NCBI GenBank assembly: GCA_963383645.1
Contig: OY726572.1
Coordinates: 73,696,002-73,760,001 of the forward strand
DNA from: Muscardinus avellanarius
Lineage: Eukaryota; Chordata; Mammalia; Rodentia; Gliridae
Direction: 5' to 3'
DNA: 64,000 nt
The position numbers and the translations under genes were made by a program. The notes beneath the pieces were generated by a model. It was not told the origin of the DNA. It saw only the letters and a program-made list of their open reading frames with translations, and made no database searches. This document shows positions 45,936-58,150 of the stretch, one piece after another; the first letter of the stretch is position 1; every line of letters begins with the position of its first letter.

Positions 45936-48332
45936 AATAATTTGTATTCCAAAAGCAGAAAGCTTTTGCTGTTATTACTAATAATTAATATATACCAAGG
46001 AGATTCCGTCATTTTTGTAGACAGTAGAGATCCACCAAAGATTTTTGAACTGCTATGGTGCCTATTCTATTCCAATTTATGCAGCTGTGGGAATTGCTTA
46101 CAGAGAGAAGAAACAAGGTCAAAGCCGATTACAGCCTTCCTGGCCATGTGTAATGATGGAGACTTGAATTGGGATGTGAGTGAGTTGGGTGCAGAGTTAG
46201 GGAAGTATATGGGAGATATTAAGGACATAGGATTAAAGGTACTGTACCCACTTCTGTAGAACATCGGAGGGAGGGAATTTAGATGATCCCAGGCATAATA
46301 ACTAGCCCAGAGACCACCCACACAACCAGAACAGAATTCATTCTAATTTGGATATACCAGTTTGCAGCTTGCAGTGGTACCACTGGCTGCTACCATGAGA
46401 GAGTTTATTTTTCCCTGAGGGAGAGCTTGAGGAGAAAAGAGCTTCTCCCCAAATCTGGGAACACCAAAAGGGATGTTATTTTCTGAATCACCCTGCAGAA
46501 TTGGTGAGAAGAAACATAAGCACTCTCTTTGAGCTTGAAAATTTACTTGAACCTGATAGTTCTGAGAAGTTATATTTCCTTTAATCATTATCTTAGAGTT
46601 GCCTTATCCAGAAGAAAGAAAACATAAGCTTCCTTAATGGAGGAGGATTTCTTCCTTCCCCCATTGTTACAGCTATTGCTTATTTTACTTACTTTATGTC
46701 ATAGGATGCTGTATTTCATTTATATTGAATTATTAGCTCCAACTATTTTGAGAAAATGCTAACAAGTATTTTGAGAACATAGAGAACACGTATGAAGGGC
46801 AGGTCATTCTGTTTGTAATCAAGGATGTTATATTGCTTGTTCTTGTGAGAGACATTGTGAATGGACATTTATGTCAGTGGAGGGTGGTTTGGGGGTGGGA
46901 GAAACCTGGTACCCAGTGAGAACATTTAAACACTCCATTTCATCAGTTCACATCTTTCTAATGATAAATGCCCACAAGTGTTTGTACTGCTTGTAAATTA
47001 ATTTCAGCTACGGGTCCACTTTGAAATATAGCAGCCTGTCCTAAGAGGAGACTCGTGCTTGCATACAGGAACCTGTTTGTAGGTATGCGCATTATCACTT
47101 AGTAATGCAGAAATCCTCTTTTCCTGAGAAATAGAGGAGATTGAACGACCCACATCACTGGTTCCAATATTTTTGTTTTCTTTTTAGCTTGAACTACTGT
47201 TTATCCATAGTCTTTATGAGCTGGATGTACCTTCAGTCATTTTCAGCAAAGAAATGTTTTTTTTTGTTGTCTTTTTGTTTTGCATGAAACACAATCATAC
47301 ACAGTATTTCTATCTGAAGAGGAGGGAAGGAGTTCTTACATTATTAGTAAAATACTCCCATTTTCCCTTTTTATTTTAAAGGCTATATATAAGTTTCTAA
47401 AATCATTAAACAAAAGTAGACACTCAAGGTGATTTGAGTGTATGCAGTTATGCAGTGGAATGACTCTAGCTGAGTTTTACCTTTGTTAGAAGTAAGGAAA
47501 TCTATGACAGACTCTCAGTTGATATAATTTGATTTATTCCTTATTTCTTTGTCTAGTAGGCAGTGAGATTGGACTGGAGACAAAGTGGTGTGCAGACTGC
47601 CATTGACACTACATTTAGCTGCATGGTGTTTCCTCATTTCTCTTTCTGCAATTACTTTGCTTAAATTCTAAATATACTGAAGGAGGAAAGAGTAGCAGGA
47701 CACTGTGCTATCATCTGATTAATAGCTTTTGAACTTTAGTTGGCCTAATTTCTGTCTTTCTTATTCTCTCATTCCTCCATCCCTGAAAGAGAAGGAAAGT
47801 TGAATTGAAATTGAAATAGATAAATACAAAATGCAATGGTACACAGGTCTTCATAACTTTTTCCTAATAGCAAATGGTTTCCTTTGTCATGTGTTCTCTT
47901 TATTTCTTACAAACAAGAGTTGTATTGTATTAAGTAGAATCAGCAGAAAAGAATAAAACATCCTAAATTATGAACAGCTCTTAGAAAAATTTAACTTGAT
48001 GGTTAAGAAGAAGGATTGGAAAATGTTTTATGCAAAGGCCCAGATTATAAAATTTTTAAGCACTGTGAGCCATGCAGTTCCAATTGCCTCATCTCAACTT
48101 TGTTATGGGGCAGTAGCTGTAGACAGTGTATAAACAATGGGTGAAGCTGTGTTCACATAACATTCATTTATGAACTTTTGAATCTCATGTAATTTTTATG
48201 TTATGGATTTTTTATTATTTTTATTTCTGGCCAAATATAAATATCAATGTCATTTTTAGCTCACATGCTTTAAGAGACAAGAAATAAGCCACATGTGACT
48301 CACGAGCCATAGTCTGAAATATAACATCAAAA
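45936..48332. other. Unassigned DNA containing the duplication source
   Basis: About 2.4 kb with no recognised gene. Frames of up to 117 codons at 45906-46588 lie on both strands and lack motifs. It includes 47453-47568, copied again at 48613-48727. Confidence 0.4.
47453..47568 (+). repeat. Local duplication, probable source copy (116 bp)
   Basis: Starts CAGTGGAATGACTCTAGCTG and ends TTTGTCTAGTAGGCAGTGAGA minus its first base. It matches 48613-48727 in direct orientation with 8 substitutions and one single-base indel by manual alignment, about 92% identity. It is judged the source because its flanks are ordinary sequence whereas the other copy splits a SINE. Confidence 0.9.
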
Positions 48333-48344
48333 GACGCTCTCAAA

Positions 48345-48524
48345 GCCGGGAATGATGGTGCACGCTTGTAATCCCAGTACTTGGGAGGCTGAGATACGAG
48401 AATCATGCAGGATCGAAGCCAGCCTCAACTACTTAGTGAGACTCTGTTTCCAAATAAAATATAAAATAGGCCTGAGAGTATAGCCTAGAGGTAGAAGGCC
48501 CTTGGGTTCCACCTTTAAAAAAAA
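48345..48524 (+). mobile_element. B1-ID dimeric SINE with 12-bp TSD
   Basis: TSD GACGCTCTCAAA (48333-48344) and GAAGCTCTCAAA (48525-48536), one mismatch. The body has GCCGGGAATGATGGTGCACG, AGCCAGCCTCAACTACTTAG, GAGTATAGCCTAGAGGTAGA and GGGTTCCACC. Confidence 0.95.
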
Positions 48525-48536
48525 GAAGCTCTCAAA

Positions 48537-48850
48537 CCAGGTGTTGTGGGGCACACCTGCAACCTCAGAATTTGGGAGACTGAGACAGGAGGATCCCAGG
48601 TTTGCAGCTCTACAGTGGAATGACTCTAGCTGAGTTTTACTTTGTTGGAAATGAGGAAAGATATGGCAGTCTCTCAGCTGATATAATTTGATTTATTCCT
48701 TATTTCTTTGTCTAGTAGGCAGTGAGAATAGCCTGAGAAACTTAGCAAAATTTTTAGCAAACTATCAAGACCATTTTAAAACAAAAAATAAAAAGGCTTG
48801 AGAGTTTAACTTCGAGGTAGAACACCTTTAGTTTCGATCTCTAGTCTTCT
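48537..48850 (+). mobile_element. B1-ID dimeric SINE split by a 115-bp insert
   Basis: Left part 48537-48612: CCAGGTGTTGTGGGGCACAC, GGGAGACTGAGACAGGAGGA, CCAGGTTTGCAGCTCTA. Right part from 48728: ATAGCCTGAGAAACTTAGCA, then linker, TTGAGAGTTTAACTTCGAGG and AGTTTCGATCTCTAGTCTTC. The middle of the B1 half is replaced by the duplicated segment. Confidence 0.88.
48613..48727 (+). repeat. Local duplication, inserted copy inside a SINE (115 bp)
   Basis: Direct copy of 47453-47568 about 1.16 kb downstream. Both ends match abruptly (CAGTGGAA to CAGTGAGA) and no poly-A tail or TSD surrounds it, so retroposition is unlikely. Templated repair of a break within the SINE fits better. Confidence 0.9.
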
Positions 48851-49890
48851 AGTCTCTCCCGCACCCCTCTCTCCCATCATAAGTAATAAAAGTTCAAAGG
48901 GAGTATAGTATTTTCAGAGAAACGGGAAATGATATCTATGAAAAAGCAGAGTGTTCTTATGAAATACAATCAGAACAAAGCTTTGCATTTTAAAATACAT
49001 GCCACATTAAATACAGTGTATAGTTGACACAAATATTCAATATTTAATACAAAACAGCAAAGAGTTTTATAATTAGAAAAAAATTAGAGAATCAGATTAG
49101 AACTCCAGTAAACCCTTAATAGTAGTTCAAGAAATAGAAAACTTTGCAGAGAAACTATTCAAGACAGTAAAATAAATTGGCACAGCAAATAACATGAGTA
49201 ATTTTGTTGAGAGGTTTCACTGAATGCCCAAATAAATGGGCGATCCATATTGCTATCTACTGGCATAGATGTGTCTAATGAAGGAGAGAACAAGTTATAG
49301 GAAAAGGCTCCAAAATAAGAATTACATTTTATGTCTTATTGCCAAAAGAGTGCAACAATGATTTAAAATTTATGACTGAAAGTAAAATGCAATGTGAAAT
49401 TTTTTATGTAAACATTTAATCAACTATAAAAATTAAAAAGTAAAAATATATTTTTAGAAAAAATATGCCTTTATCAGCATTCTATGGAGAGATATGCTGT
49501 AGCTAAATGAGGTTGTAAGAAAATTAAGAATAATGATCAATCCTATACGGGAGTGGGAGAGTGGGCAGAATCGGAGTCCCAGATGAGAGCCAGTAGAAGT
49601 CCTCGGGCTTAGGGCTCCAGCAGCCATAGAGAACTGAGATCACAGTAAACTAGAGATCAGGGAGCTCCAGGAGGGGCATTCTGGTGACACAGAAAATGAG
49701 GGCTGAGTAGGTTATTTAACAAGTTAGTATGAAAATTGTGGTGTTATCTGGGAATGTGACAGAGTTGTTGAAGGGTGTAGTAAGAACATAAGCAACATTT
49801 CAAAAAAAACTAATCAAATTTAAAATGAGATAATAATTAACTTCAAGGAAAATTATGGAATATAAGAAAAAGTAGAACCATGCTACTGGC
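48851..49890. other. Unassigned DNA
   Basis: AT-rich with a GC-richer patch at 49545-49690. No feature recognised. Confidence 0.45.
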
Positions 49891-49891
49891 A

Positions 49892-49985
49892 TTAGGCTTG
49901 GAAATAGAGCTCAGTGGCACAACACTTGCCTATGACACATGAAGCTCAGGGATCAATCCCCAGTACTGCAAAAATAAGTAAATAA
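49892..49985 (+). mobile_element. ID element
   Basis: GGCTTGGAAATAGAGCTCAG, AACACTTGCCTATGACACAT, AGGGATCAATCCCCAGTACT and an A-rich tail. Confidence 0.92.
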
Positions 49986-51445
49986 AAAGGTGATGGAAAC
50001 AACATTGTCAGTAACTTGGTAACACGGAATATGGCTGTGAAAATAACTGTGCTGTGATATTGAAAAAAAGGAGTGAGAATGTTAAAAATGCCATCGTAAT
50101 AAGAGAAAATCATAGCAAACATGTAAAATTGAATAGTTATGGGCTATACATACACACATAGATATACACATGCACACACATATATACACATATGTGAGAA
50201 TACCAGAAGAAGCAGTGTTTAGAAATGAAAATTATTTCTATCATGAATTAGTCCTGCACAGAGGGAACTGGATAGTCACATAAAACTCTACTGTTTTTAG
50301 TATAAGACTTTTGGCCCTACTTGAAATATTTTTAGCTATATACTCTTATTCTAATGAAAACAAGCATTAATTGGAGGGATAAAACCAAACAGGCTGCCTT
50401 GAAAGTAAAACAGAGGTTTGCTTTCGAATTCAAGCAGAGGTTTCCTTTCAAGTCCTTTCAGTTTTATTAGACTTCCTTCAACTTCTGTCAACGTACAGAG
50501 ACAGTGAAAGGCATGATGCCCTTGCTCTTCTTCAAGGCAACATGTGGCACCGTGGATTATGCAAAGGTGTTTCTAAGAGAAGTGTGCTTGGGATCACAGG
50601 GACAAAGTCTGGCTATGCCAAGAGAAGCAACAGAAGAGATTCCCAGGTGGCTGGCAGGTAGACCAGATCACTGTACGATCTCACCATCCTGGGCTCTTTA
50701 AGCAGCAGTGGACTCTGATTCTAAACCATCAGTCACATGGTAGAAGAGTAAATGTGTTCCAGGTATAACTAAAATGTGAGAGCCAGAAAGCCAGTTGGAG
50801 TGAGAATTGGTGGCAAGAGGGGTATCTCGGGCTGCTATGCCAGGAAGTAGGGTCAAATTCAGAGAATGAATGGGTCATGGTAGCATCAAAGCATAGAGAA
50901 TAAATAATGCTTCATCTTTACTAGAACCTGTTTTCATTCGAGTAGATCCTGGTTGGACCTGAGGCCAAAGTGAGTCACTGTCTGGTCTAAAACAAAGGTC
51001 CTCAAGATGGGAATATCTTGGGTTCATGTAGCTTTACAAATTCCAGGATAGATGTACATCTCTGCTTCATTCCTTAGCTCTCTCAGGGCTGAACTATCTG
51101 GAATCTCATTCTACTTAAGAACTTCTGGATAGTCTTTCAGATCAGGCACCATGTTTTTTCACATAAAAGTTGTTGTCTTTTGTTAAGAAAAGGTAGCAGA
51201 TATGACATTTGCCTGTAGTGATAGTATCTCCCTTGATGTAACTATATACTCTGACTTATTCTTTGAAACAATGATCATTGATTCTCAGATGAAACCAACA
51301 AGTGTATTTATTGAGTTATCTGTGTCAAGTAACTGATAAGAAATGAGCTGTCCCCACTTATTTCCGTATTAGAATTATTGCTTTTTTTTTTTTTTTTCCA
51401 TTAGAGCTCTTGTAATTCAGGCTCGGACTTAAAAGATGAAGATTG
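49986..51445. other. Unassigned DNA
   Basis: A short CA/TA run near 50150-50192. Direct echoes CAGAGGTTTGCTTTC and CAGAGGTTTCCTTTC occur at 50411 and 50436. The 65-codon frame at 50504-50701 has no recognisable family. T-tract at 51381-51398. Confidence 0.4.
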
Positions 51446-51645
51446 CCGGGCTTGGTGGAGCACTCTTGTAATCCCTGTGTTTGGGAGGCGGAGACAGGAG
51501 GATTGCGCAGGTTCGAAGCCAGCCTCTCTGGCTTAAGAGACCCTGTTTCCAAATAAAAATATAAAAATAGATCTGGAAGTGTAGCCTGGAGCTAGAAGGT
51601 TCAGGAACGTCAGTACCAAAAAAAATAAAAAAAATTAAAAAAAAA
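51446..51645 (+). mobile_element. B1-ID SINE, short-hairpin subtype
   Basis: TGCCGGGCTTGGTGGAGCAC, GGGAGGCGGAGACAGGAGGA, GCCAGCCTCTCTGGCTTAAG, GTGTAGCCTGGAGCTAGAAG and an interrupted A-tail. The TSD is weak (AAGAT). Confidence 0.93.
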
Positions 51646-52794
51646 TAAAGATCATAGGGCTAAATTATTCCTAAGTACTGAACTCCACTTCTATAGGAGA
51701 CATATGTTGTTCCACTTAAAAACGAATTTTGTTGTCTTCTTTGTTGGTATATAAAGAAGAAAAAAGATAAGGTGATATATATCACCCTTTGTTGAAAGAG
51801 TATCTATCAGTAGTTTATTTAAATGGCTATATCAATGTATAGCAAAGATTGTGTATGAAATTTCTGATGCATTTATTAGGAATGTTAGTAACAGATCGAA
51901 AATATTTAGAACCATTTTTTCTGCCCCTATGTTTTAGTAATGTACATGAGCTAGAAAAGGCAAGTGCAGATAGACCAATGAGCCTACTTGTATTTTTTAA
52001 TGAGAGGACCCTGTATCTATTCATATGGGTCCCAAGAGGCCAAATTTAAAATCACATCTCTCATTGGCTCAGAATTAGCCACACTATTTGTCTAATTGGG
52101 GTCCCAGTCTCCATCAGTAAGCTCTGTTTATGATATTTGCTGTCTGGTAGTTTTCCATTTTGTTATCTAAAGCAGACATCATATGTTATGCCTGCTTTGC
52201 CTTACTGATTAATAAATTAGCTATAGGTAGAAATGCTCTTAGCTATGCACAAACACATATTCATGTTTACCCCCTCAGTATTATCTAGCAAAATCACTCT
52301 AGCTGATAAATAATTTTGAATGCCACCAGAAAATAAAAAAGTCTTTTGAAATAATAGTTCTTCTACTGAATGTGTTTAAACCTGATGCCCAATCCCCCAA
52401 TAAAATCCTCATTATTAGAAAAAAATATAAGAGTAATATTGTACCCAGTAGTTTTCAAATTATTTTATTTGAATAAGAATATAAACCAATACAAAATTTG
52501 CTTTGGAGTTATTATGTGATACAATACGAAAATGTTTTCTGATTTAACAAGATATTGTAAAGATAATGAAGATGGGCCCAATTTTAAATAAAAAGGAGAA
52601 TTTATAAAAAATAGAATAGAATATTTATAAGACTTCTCAATATTTCTTTATTTTTCAAGTGAATTTTCTGCAGGACTTTTTAAATATTTGAATTCAATTT
52701 TGTTTTCTAAAAAGTAAATTACATAAACATTTAGTGGGAACAAATGTTACCATTTATGTATTGATTCATCTTTAATGTTTAGAATACCCACCAT
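51646..52794. other. Unassigned AT-rich DNA
   Basis: Frames at 51827-52049 overlap on opposite strands and lack motifs. Confidence 0.45.
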
Positions 52795-52808
52795 CAACCA
52801 CACTCTTT

Positions 52809-53016
52809 TTGCTTTTTGTTGTTGTTGTTGAACTAGGGTTCCAGGAAGCCCTTCTACCTCTGGGCTGCACTCCCAGACCTATTTTATACTTTTCTTTTTT
52901 TTAAATTTGGAAACAGGGTCTCTTAAGCCAGCGCGGCTGGTTTAGGACCTGCGCAATCCTCCTGTCTCCACCTCCCAAGCACGGGGATTACAAGTGTGCG
53001 CCACCACGCCTGGCAC
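52809..53016 (-). mobile_element. B1-ID SINE with 14-bp TSD, short-hairpin subtype
   Basis: TSD CAACCACACTCTTT at 52795-52808 and 53017-53030. Tail (TTG)n, then GGGTTCCAGGAAGCCCTTCT, CTGCACTCCCAGACCTATTT, AGCCAGCGCGGCTGGTTTAG and GTGTGCGCCACCACGCCTGG. Confidence 0.97.
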
Positions 53017-53030
53017 CAACCACACTCTTT

Positions 53031-53509
53031 GTAAGGCCACCAGACCTACAGTGATGAACAAGATAGACACATCACCATTAAAAAGGCAAATTATACTTCA
53101 TAATCTTATAAATAAGCTAAATACTCAAAAAAACTGGACAGCCAGAAGTGAGTGGGGAGGATTCGTTGAATTTTATCATCTGATTGTTTTGTTAGAGGGT
53201 AGGATGTGAAGTAGGGGTGATCATGTTCTCACAGGTATACATGTTTTTAACAAAAGACCAAATTAATACGTGTAATGTTGACTGGTGTCAAGGATGTTAG
53301 GAAGGAAGGATGGATGAGAACTCACTGACCTTCACAGTATCCCCCATTAGGAGATCCCCATGGTATCCCCACAGTGTCCCCCATTTAGGAGATCATGTCA
53401 CCTAATTCCTTTAGTCTTGCCTGACCGCCTGTTTTAATAAGAGCCTTTTTCTCTTTCATTCTTCTCAGAGAACACTGTCCATTTTTTTATCGCACTAGTT
53501 AAGATTGCA
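53031..53509. other. Unassigned DNA
   Basis: A short local duplication around TATCCCC...AGTGTCCCCCA at 53338-53390 (CCCATTAGGAGATC, CCCATTTAGGAGATC). No gene. Confidence 0.45.
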
Positions 53510-53765
53510 AGAAGGAGAAACCATAGATGAGCAAATAAGGTGACATAACTTAGGGGATGGGAGGGGAAAAGAGAAAATTTTTCTAATATACATGATGTAC
53601 ATTCACAAATATATCAAAGTCAATCACTAAGCCAAACACCAAAAGGAGGAAGGCAGGAGGGCTGGGGTGGAAATTGGGTAAGGGCTAAAGTGATGTGTGC
53701 ATGTATACCTCTACCATCTCGTACCCCATTAAAATGTATGACTATAATACATCAATAAAAATAAT
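53510..53765 (+). mobile_element. 5'-truncated L1 3' UTR
   Basis: GAAACCATAGATGAGCAAAT, ATGTACATTCACAAATATAT, TCAAAGTCAATCACTAAGCC, GTGTGCATGTATACCTCTAC and TAATACATCAATAAAAATAA. Colinear with 45455-45775. Confidence 0.92.
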
Positions 53766-53980
53766 AAGGCAAATAAAATATTCATATTGCATGTTTATTA
53801 TGGTTTACTTCTTAAATATCATTCTTTCTTACTATTAAACTCTAATGCCATAAGTATAGGAATAATGTCTGTTTTGATTATCTGAGTATACTCATTGCCC
53901 TGCATACTGATTGGCATGTAGACATATTAGATTTGCAATTAATAGTTGTGGGATTTGAGGTCCTTTTGTTGTTATTTTGG

Positions 53981-54085
53981 GGTATTTGTTGTTTGTTTGT
54001 TTGTTTGTTTGTTTGATACTGTTTTGAAGTCCTCGGAATTGAGCCAGGATCTCACACATGATAGGCAAGTACTCTATAACTTAAA
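53981..54085 (-). mobile_element. Probable ID element with (TTTG)n tail
   Basis: (TTTG)n at 53990-54017, then CCTCGGAATTGAGCCAGGAT and GATAGGCAAGTACTCTATAA, the reverse of an ID element. A purine tract (AAAG)n at 54083-54112 follows. Confidence 0.75.
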
Positions 54086-55196
54086 AAAAAAAAAGAAAGA
54101 AAAAGAAAGAAAAAATATCCAGGAATCTCATGAAACAACATCTTGAAACACTTCTCCGGTGAAGAGATTTTCAGTGGCGATGTTTATTGAAAGGTATTTC
54201 TAAATGTAGCTGGCTTTCCTCCAGTGTTAAAACCTGGATGACACAGTTTTGGGATGCTGTTGGTTCTTGTCCCTCCGGGAACCTGAAAGGCAAAGAATGA
54301 GGCATACACAGGGCAGATTGGAAGAGGCCAGTCAGAGGACCTCACTCTTAGGCAAAGTCCCCACTGGCCACTGGTCCACAGCTTTTATTCATTCTAAAAG
54401 GAAGAGATTGAGTTATAGACACTGCTACCTATGTGCAGAGTCCAGGGAGTAATATTTAACTAGTAAAGGCGCAGGAAGAGCTAAAGTCAAACTGGGAAGA
54501 AGGCAGAACAATTGTAGAGAGTCTTGAGATAGTGTTTAGGAAGAAAACCACTGAGTATGTTCAGAAGATCCTAGAGACAATGTTTAACAAGTGGGATATT
54601 TGGGAGCTCGCCTGGCAAGAACACAGAGAAGTTTACCTTGGAGAAGCAGGCTGCTTTCAGAGAGTCCAGCCGTCTAATCATGGGTTTCCACAACCCTTAG
54701 ATCTTTCCACAGCAAATGTTAACCCGTTCCTGGCAGTCACATTCTCCACAGCTAACATTTCCCTCTGTATTTGAATGACTTTGTCTTGCAAGTGTATGTG
54801 AGTGTTCTTTTATTGAGTTCATTTCCAGCATCATCCTAAGTAGATGTGGAACATGGTTCCCAGAATACTGACATGCCATTCGGTAAGTGGCTACCACTTC
54901 ATGAGCTGCACCTGCACATAATTCTGAGTTTGTGCAGAAATAGAGACCTATTTACCGCAAGATGCTGCCTGTATCGCTTAAAAGGGAAATATGTTTGTCC
55001 TTTTCAACTGCTTTAATAAGAGCAGTAATCATTACTGAATCATGTTTCCTGCTTACAAGTTGTGGAACTGAGTATGGAACACTTACTTCCCTTTAAAGTA
55101 CTTTTTGTACAGGAGATGAACACACATGACTCCTAGCATTTCCCAGCCCCTGCTCCACTGGTTCAACTTTTAGGACTAATTTGAATGTACTCTGAT

Positions 55197-55750
55197 TCAG
55201 TTTTTCTGCCTTCTTCTCTTGGTGCTAAAGTCCTCCTTTATACTAAAGCCTCGGAGAATGGGACTTGAATCCTTGCTGAACCCCTTCCTATGGTTTTCTT
55301 CTGTATGGGTTAGAAGTACTGAATATTGTTTCCAGATGCCTCGGCTAGTCTTGCTTCCAATGAAAAGATTGCTCTTACCCATCACAGCATAAACACCAGA
55401 CTCATAGCCTGGAGCATGGAATTCCTCAGCCCCTGTTCCTGCACTACCCCATTGGTTGCCACTGATGGTGATGCCTGTGAAGCCCATACTAAGGCATCAC
55501 AGTGCTGATTGTCCTGTGACAGCCCCAGCCTTATCCTCTAGTTGGATTTCCAAGACTCTTGCCTATTCTCTTCTGTTAGCTCACAGATTTTTCTAATATG
55601 CATGCTCATCATGTTACAGCAACACCAGAAAGAGGAAATTGGGGATCCTAAAATCCATGCTATGGCTGGTTGTTCCATGCATCCCTGGGGATGTGTCAAT
55701 TTGATTCCTTCTTTTAGTGTTAGCTCCGCTAGAAAACTAGGAATCATCAT
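55197..55750 (-). pseudogene. Candidate degraded protein-like segment, unrecognised
   Basis: Minus-strand frames at 55487-55197 (96 codons) and 55750-55538 (70 codons) lie end to end. The first has a Gly-rich balanced composition (ITISGNQWGSAGTGAEEFHA, YESGVYAVMGKSNLFIGSKT) and a basic C-terminus (STKRRRQKN), more protein-like than most chance frames here. The second ends HIRKICELTEENRQESWKSN. Both would fit a frameshifted retrocopy read antisense, but I cannot name a parent and saw no poly-T start or TSD. It could equally be chance. Confidence 0.25.
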
Positions 55751-55989
55751 GACCTTCTTTTCCCAGGCATTAAGGAGATGGAGTAGTCTCAGAGTTACTT
55801 ACTAGAGATATATGGGTTCAATGTTAGCACAACTTCAAAATAGCAGTGAGTCAGCCATGAGTGAGTGTACATGAAACTCACTGTACAGCTCACCCTTTCC
55901 TAAGTACCTGCTCCCTGGGCACTGTGCAGTGCCTGGCTTTCTGGCTTTCTCCTGCTATGTGACACAAATACAGCACATCACAGCTAGAT

Positions 55990-56110
55990 GAGGCTATGGA
56001 AAACCTTAGTCCAGGGCTCTAGTTGCATATAATTTTCATTTTAGAAAATGTAGGCCCAGAGAGTAACTAGAACCTGTGATTCCAGTTCCATGATGAGACA
56101 TGTCTCTCTG
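55990..56110 (-). mobile_element. Possible MIR fragment
   Basis: TTTTAGAAAATGTAGGCCCA, GAGAGTAACTAGAACCTGTG and ATTCCAGTTCCATGATGAGA follow the reverse MIR order loosely. Confidence 0.45.
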
Positions 56111-56239
56111 ATTTAACATACCATAATGCTTAATTTACATGACTTTTAGATAAACTGATCTCATGAAACAAAGCATCTCTGTCTAAATTGTCCATCTTTC
56201 TGTTCAGAGAAAAAAATAATGATCAGGCTGGGACTATGT

Positions 56240-56440
56240 AGTAGAAAGAATCAGATCTGTTTGTCAACCCTGGCTGGTGCCACTACCTTCTATGTGACCT
56301 TAAGGAAGAATCTATCTGACGTTTCTTCTTTTTGGCATAAGATTGATGTCATTACCCAGGATAATTGTGTGAATTAATTAAGAGAAAGCATAGAAAGTAC
56401 TTGGCAAAAAGCTCACACAAAGTAGGTGCTCCAAATTATT
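56240..56440 (+). mobile_element. MIR element
   Basis: GTAGAAAGAATCAGATCTGT, CTATGTGACCTTAAGGAAGA, TGTGTGAATTAATTAAGAGA, AAGTACTTGGCAAAAAGCTC and AAGTAGGTGCTCC, in MIR order. Confidence 0.85.
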
Positions 56441-57135
56441 TTTTTTTCTTTTACTGGAAGAAGGATGAGTTGGTGAATATTCATTTTATATTTTATAATA
56501 TTCTATTATTAATAATAACTGTGTAGAATAAAACTTGGCATTGAGTAAGGTTTGAGAGATTCCTTGGGTCCCATAGCTAAACTTATTCAACAATCTAAGA
56601 GAATCTAATCATATATGTATATAAGACTGTCTCTTGTCATCTTTTCCTATCTGTCTTCACTGTTTGGGTCCTTTTAAAATTGGAGAGTGATACATCCTCC
56701 TACCCACTTCATGTTCTCCTGTTCTTTCCATCAACATTTCTATTACCCATAGATTTACCAAAGATCATTTATAGTTCTTCTTTCTCTTGTGCTGCCTAGA
56801 AGATGCTCTGCCACTTCTGGAGGAAGTTGTTAAAGCCCCATGAGTGACTGATGGAAGATCAGTTATGCTGCCTGTGAACCTTGCTGTCCAGGCATCCATC
56901 CATGAGCCAGGGGACCTGCAGATCTCCAAACAGTTGTGTTCCATTGTAATTTGGACTTAGGTACATAGATCACATAAAATTAGGCCAGTAGTTTGCAGTT
57001 TACAAGGCATATTCTCTTTCTAAAATTGTTTATATTTACAGTAGATAAATTTTTAATTTTTGAGTCTAGATTGGTAATGATCAGAGAACACTGAGATAAA
57101 CTGTTGAATTCATGTTCAGGTCTATACAACATGCG

Positions 57136-57166
<31 letters not shown>

Positions 57167-57981
57167 TTCTCATCTCTCTATATAAATATATTCATACATA
57201 TATATGTTCACATGAATATATGTATACATACACATATACAGATAGGTAGGGGTTCATATATATACATTTATGTAATTATGATAAGTAAAATGCTCATTAT
57301 TTCTATATATAAATAGATAGACTGACATATAAAGTGGTGGTTAGAACATGAAGAAAATGGAAGACCACATATTATGCTTTGAGTTTCTAATTGTGGGTTA
57401 AAAAATTTCTTTGGCTATAAAAAGTGAGTCAGTTTTATGTAGTCTAATTAGGCAATCAGTTGTTTTGCTTCTCTGCATTCACAAAGAGCAATGGAAAACC
57501 GGAAGTGACTACACGTTGCTTAATTAGTCCAATTAAACACCTGCCTGAGACTTCCTGGCTTAGCAAAGTCCTCACTTCTCAAAATCACTAGCACATTGCT
57601 AAAAATATAACTTCAAAACGAAAACACTTAATTTGAAAAGTTGTTGAACTATTCTCTACTTTCTGTATGGAAAGTGTAAAGAAAATGCATATGAAATATG
57701 CATTGCTTAAAACAAAGAGTTTAGACTTTGCAATTAAACTTATTTAATTACACTGCACAGACACATTCAGTTTAGAAGTTTATAAAAATACCACAAAAGA
57801 AGCTGATTATCTACACAAAACTATGGCCTGTGTTAAGGAATTCCATGAAATAATTAAATAAAGTAATGAGTTTTGTAGGGGTAAGCAGGATTCCTCCTGA
57901 ACTCCGTCATAGCTTCAGTTAAGTCAAATAAATTACCTAGAAGGTTCCCTAAATTTTTTATATTCTGTTGTTAATATTTCT
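56441..57981. other. Unassigned DNA with (CT)n and TATA-rich patch
   Basis: (CT)n at 57135-57160, then a TATA/CATA-rich low-complexity zone to about 57320. At 57425-57555 is a non-repetitive segment with TTAATTAGTCCAATTAAACA, noted as a possible conserved element. Confidence 0.45.
57135..57160. repeat. (CT)n microsatellite
   Basis: Thirteen CT units, followed by variant CT and then TA-rich sequence. Confidence 0.95.
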
Positions 57982-58150
57982 TTTTTGTGTGTGTGTGTGG
58001 AACTAGGGATTGAACCCAGGGCCATTTTACCTCTGAACTATACCCCCAGCCCTATTTATCATTCCTTATTTGGAAACAAGGTTTCACTAAGTAGTAGAGG
58101 GAGCTCAGGCTGGCTGTGAACCTGTGATCATCCTGCCCCAGCCTCCCAAG
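57982..58150 (-). mobile_element. B1-ID SINE A, first part (split by an LTR)
   Basis: A (GT)n tail, then GGGATTGAACCCAGGGCCAT, CTGAACTATACCCCCAGCCC, CAAGGTTTCACTAAGTAGTA and CATCCTGCCCCAGCCTCCCAAG, where it breaks off at an LTR. The missing end resumes at 58814. Confidence 0.95.

Larger units (their letters stand above)
54113..56239. other. Unassigned DNA with candidate antisense retrocopy
   Basis: Holds the minus-strand frames listed below and a possible MIR fragment. No promoter or splice structure could be assigned. Confidence 0.4.

Noticed and set aside
45906..46259. 117-codon plus-strand frame
   Set aside because: It starts in a MIR-like remnant and continues without any known domain.
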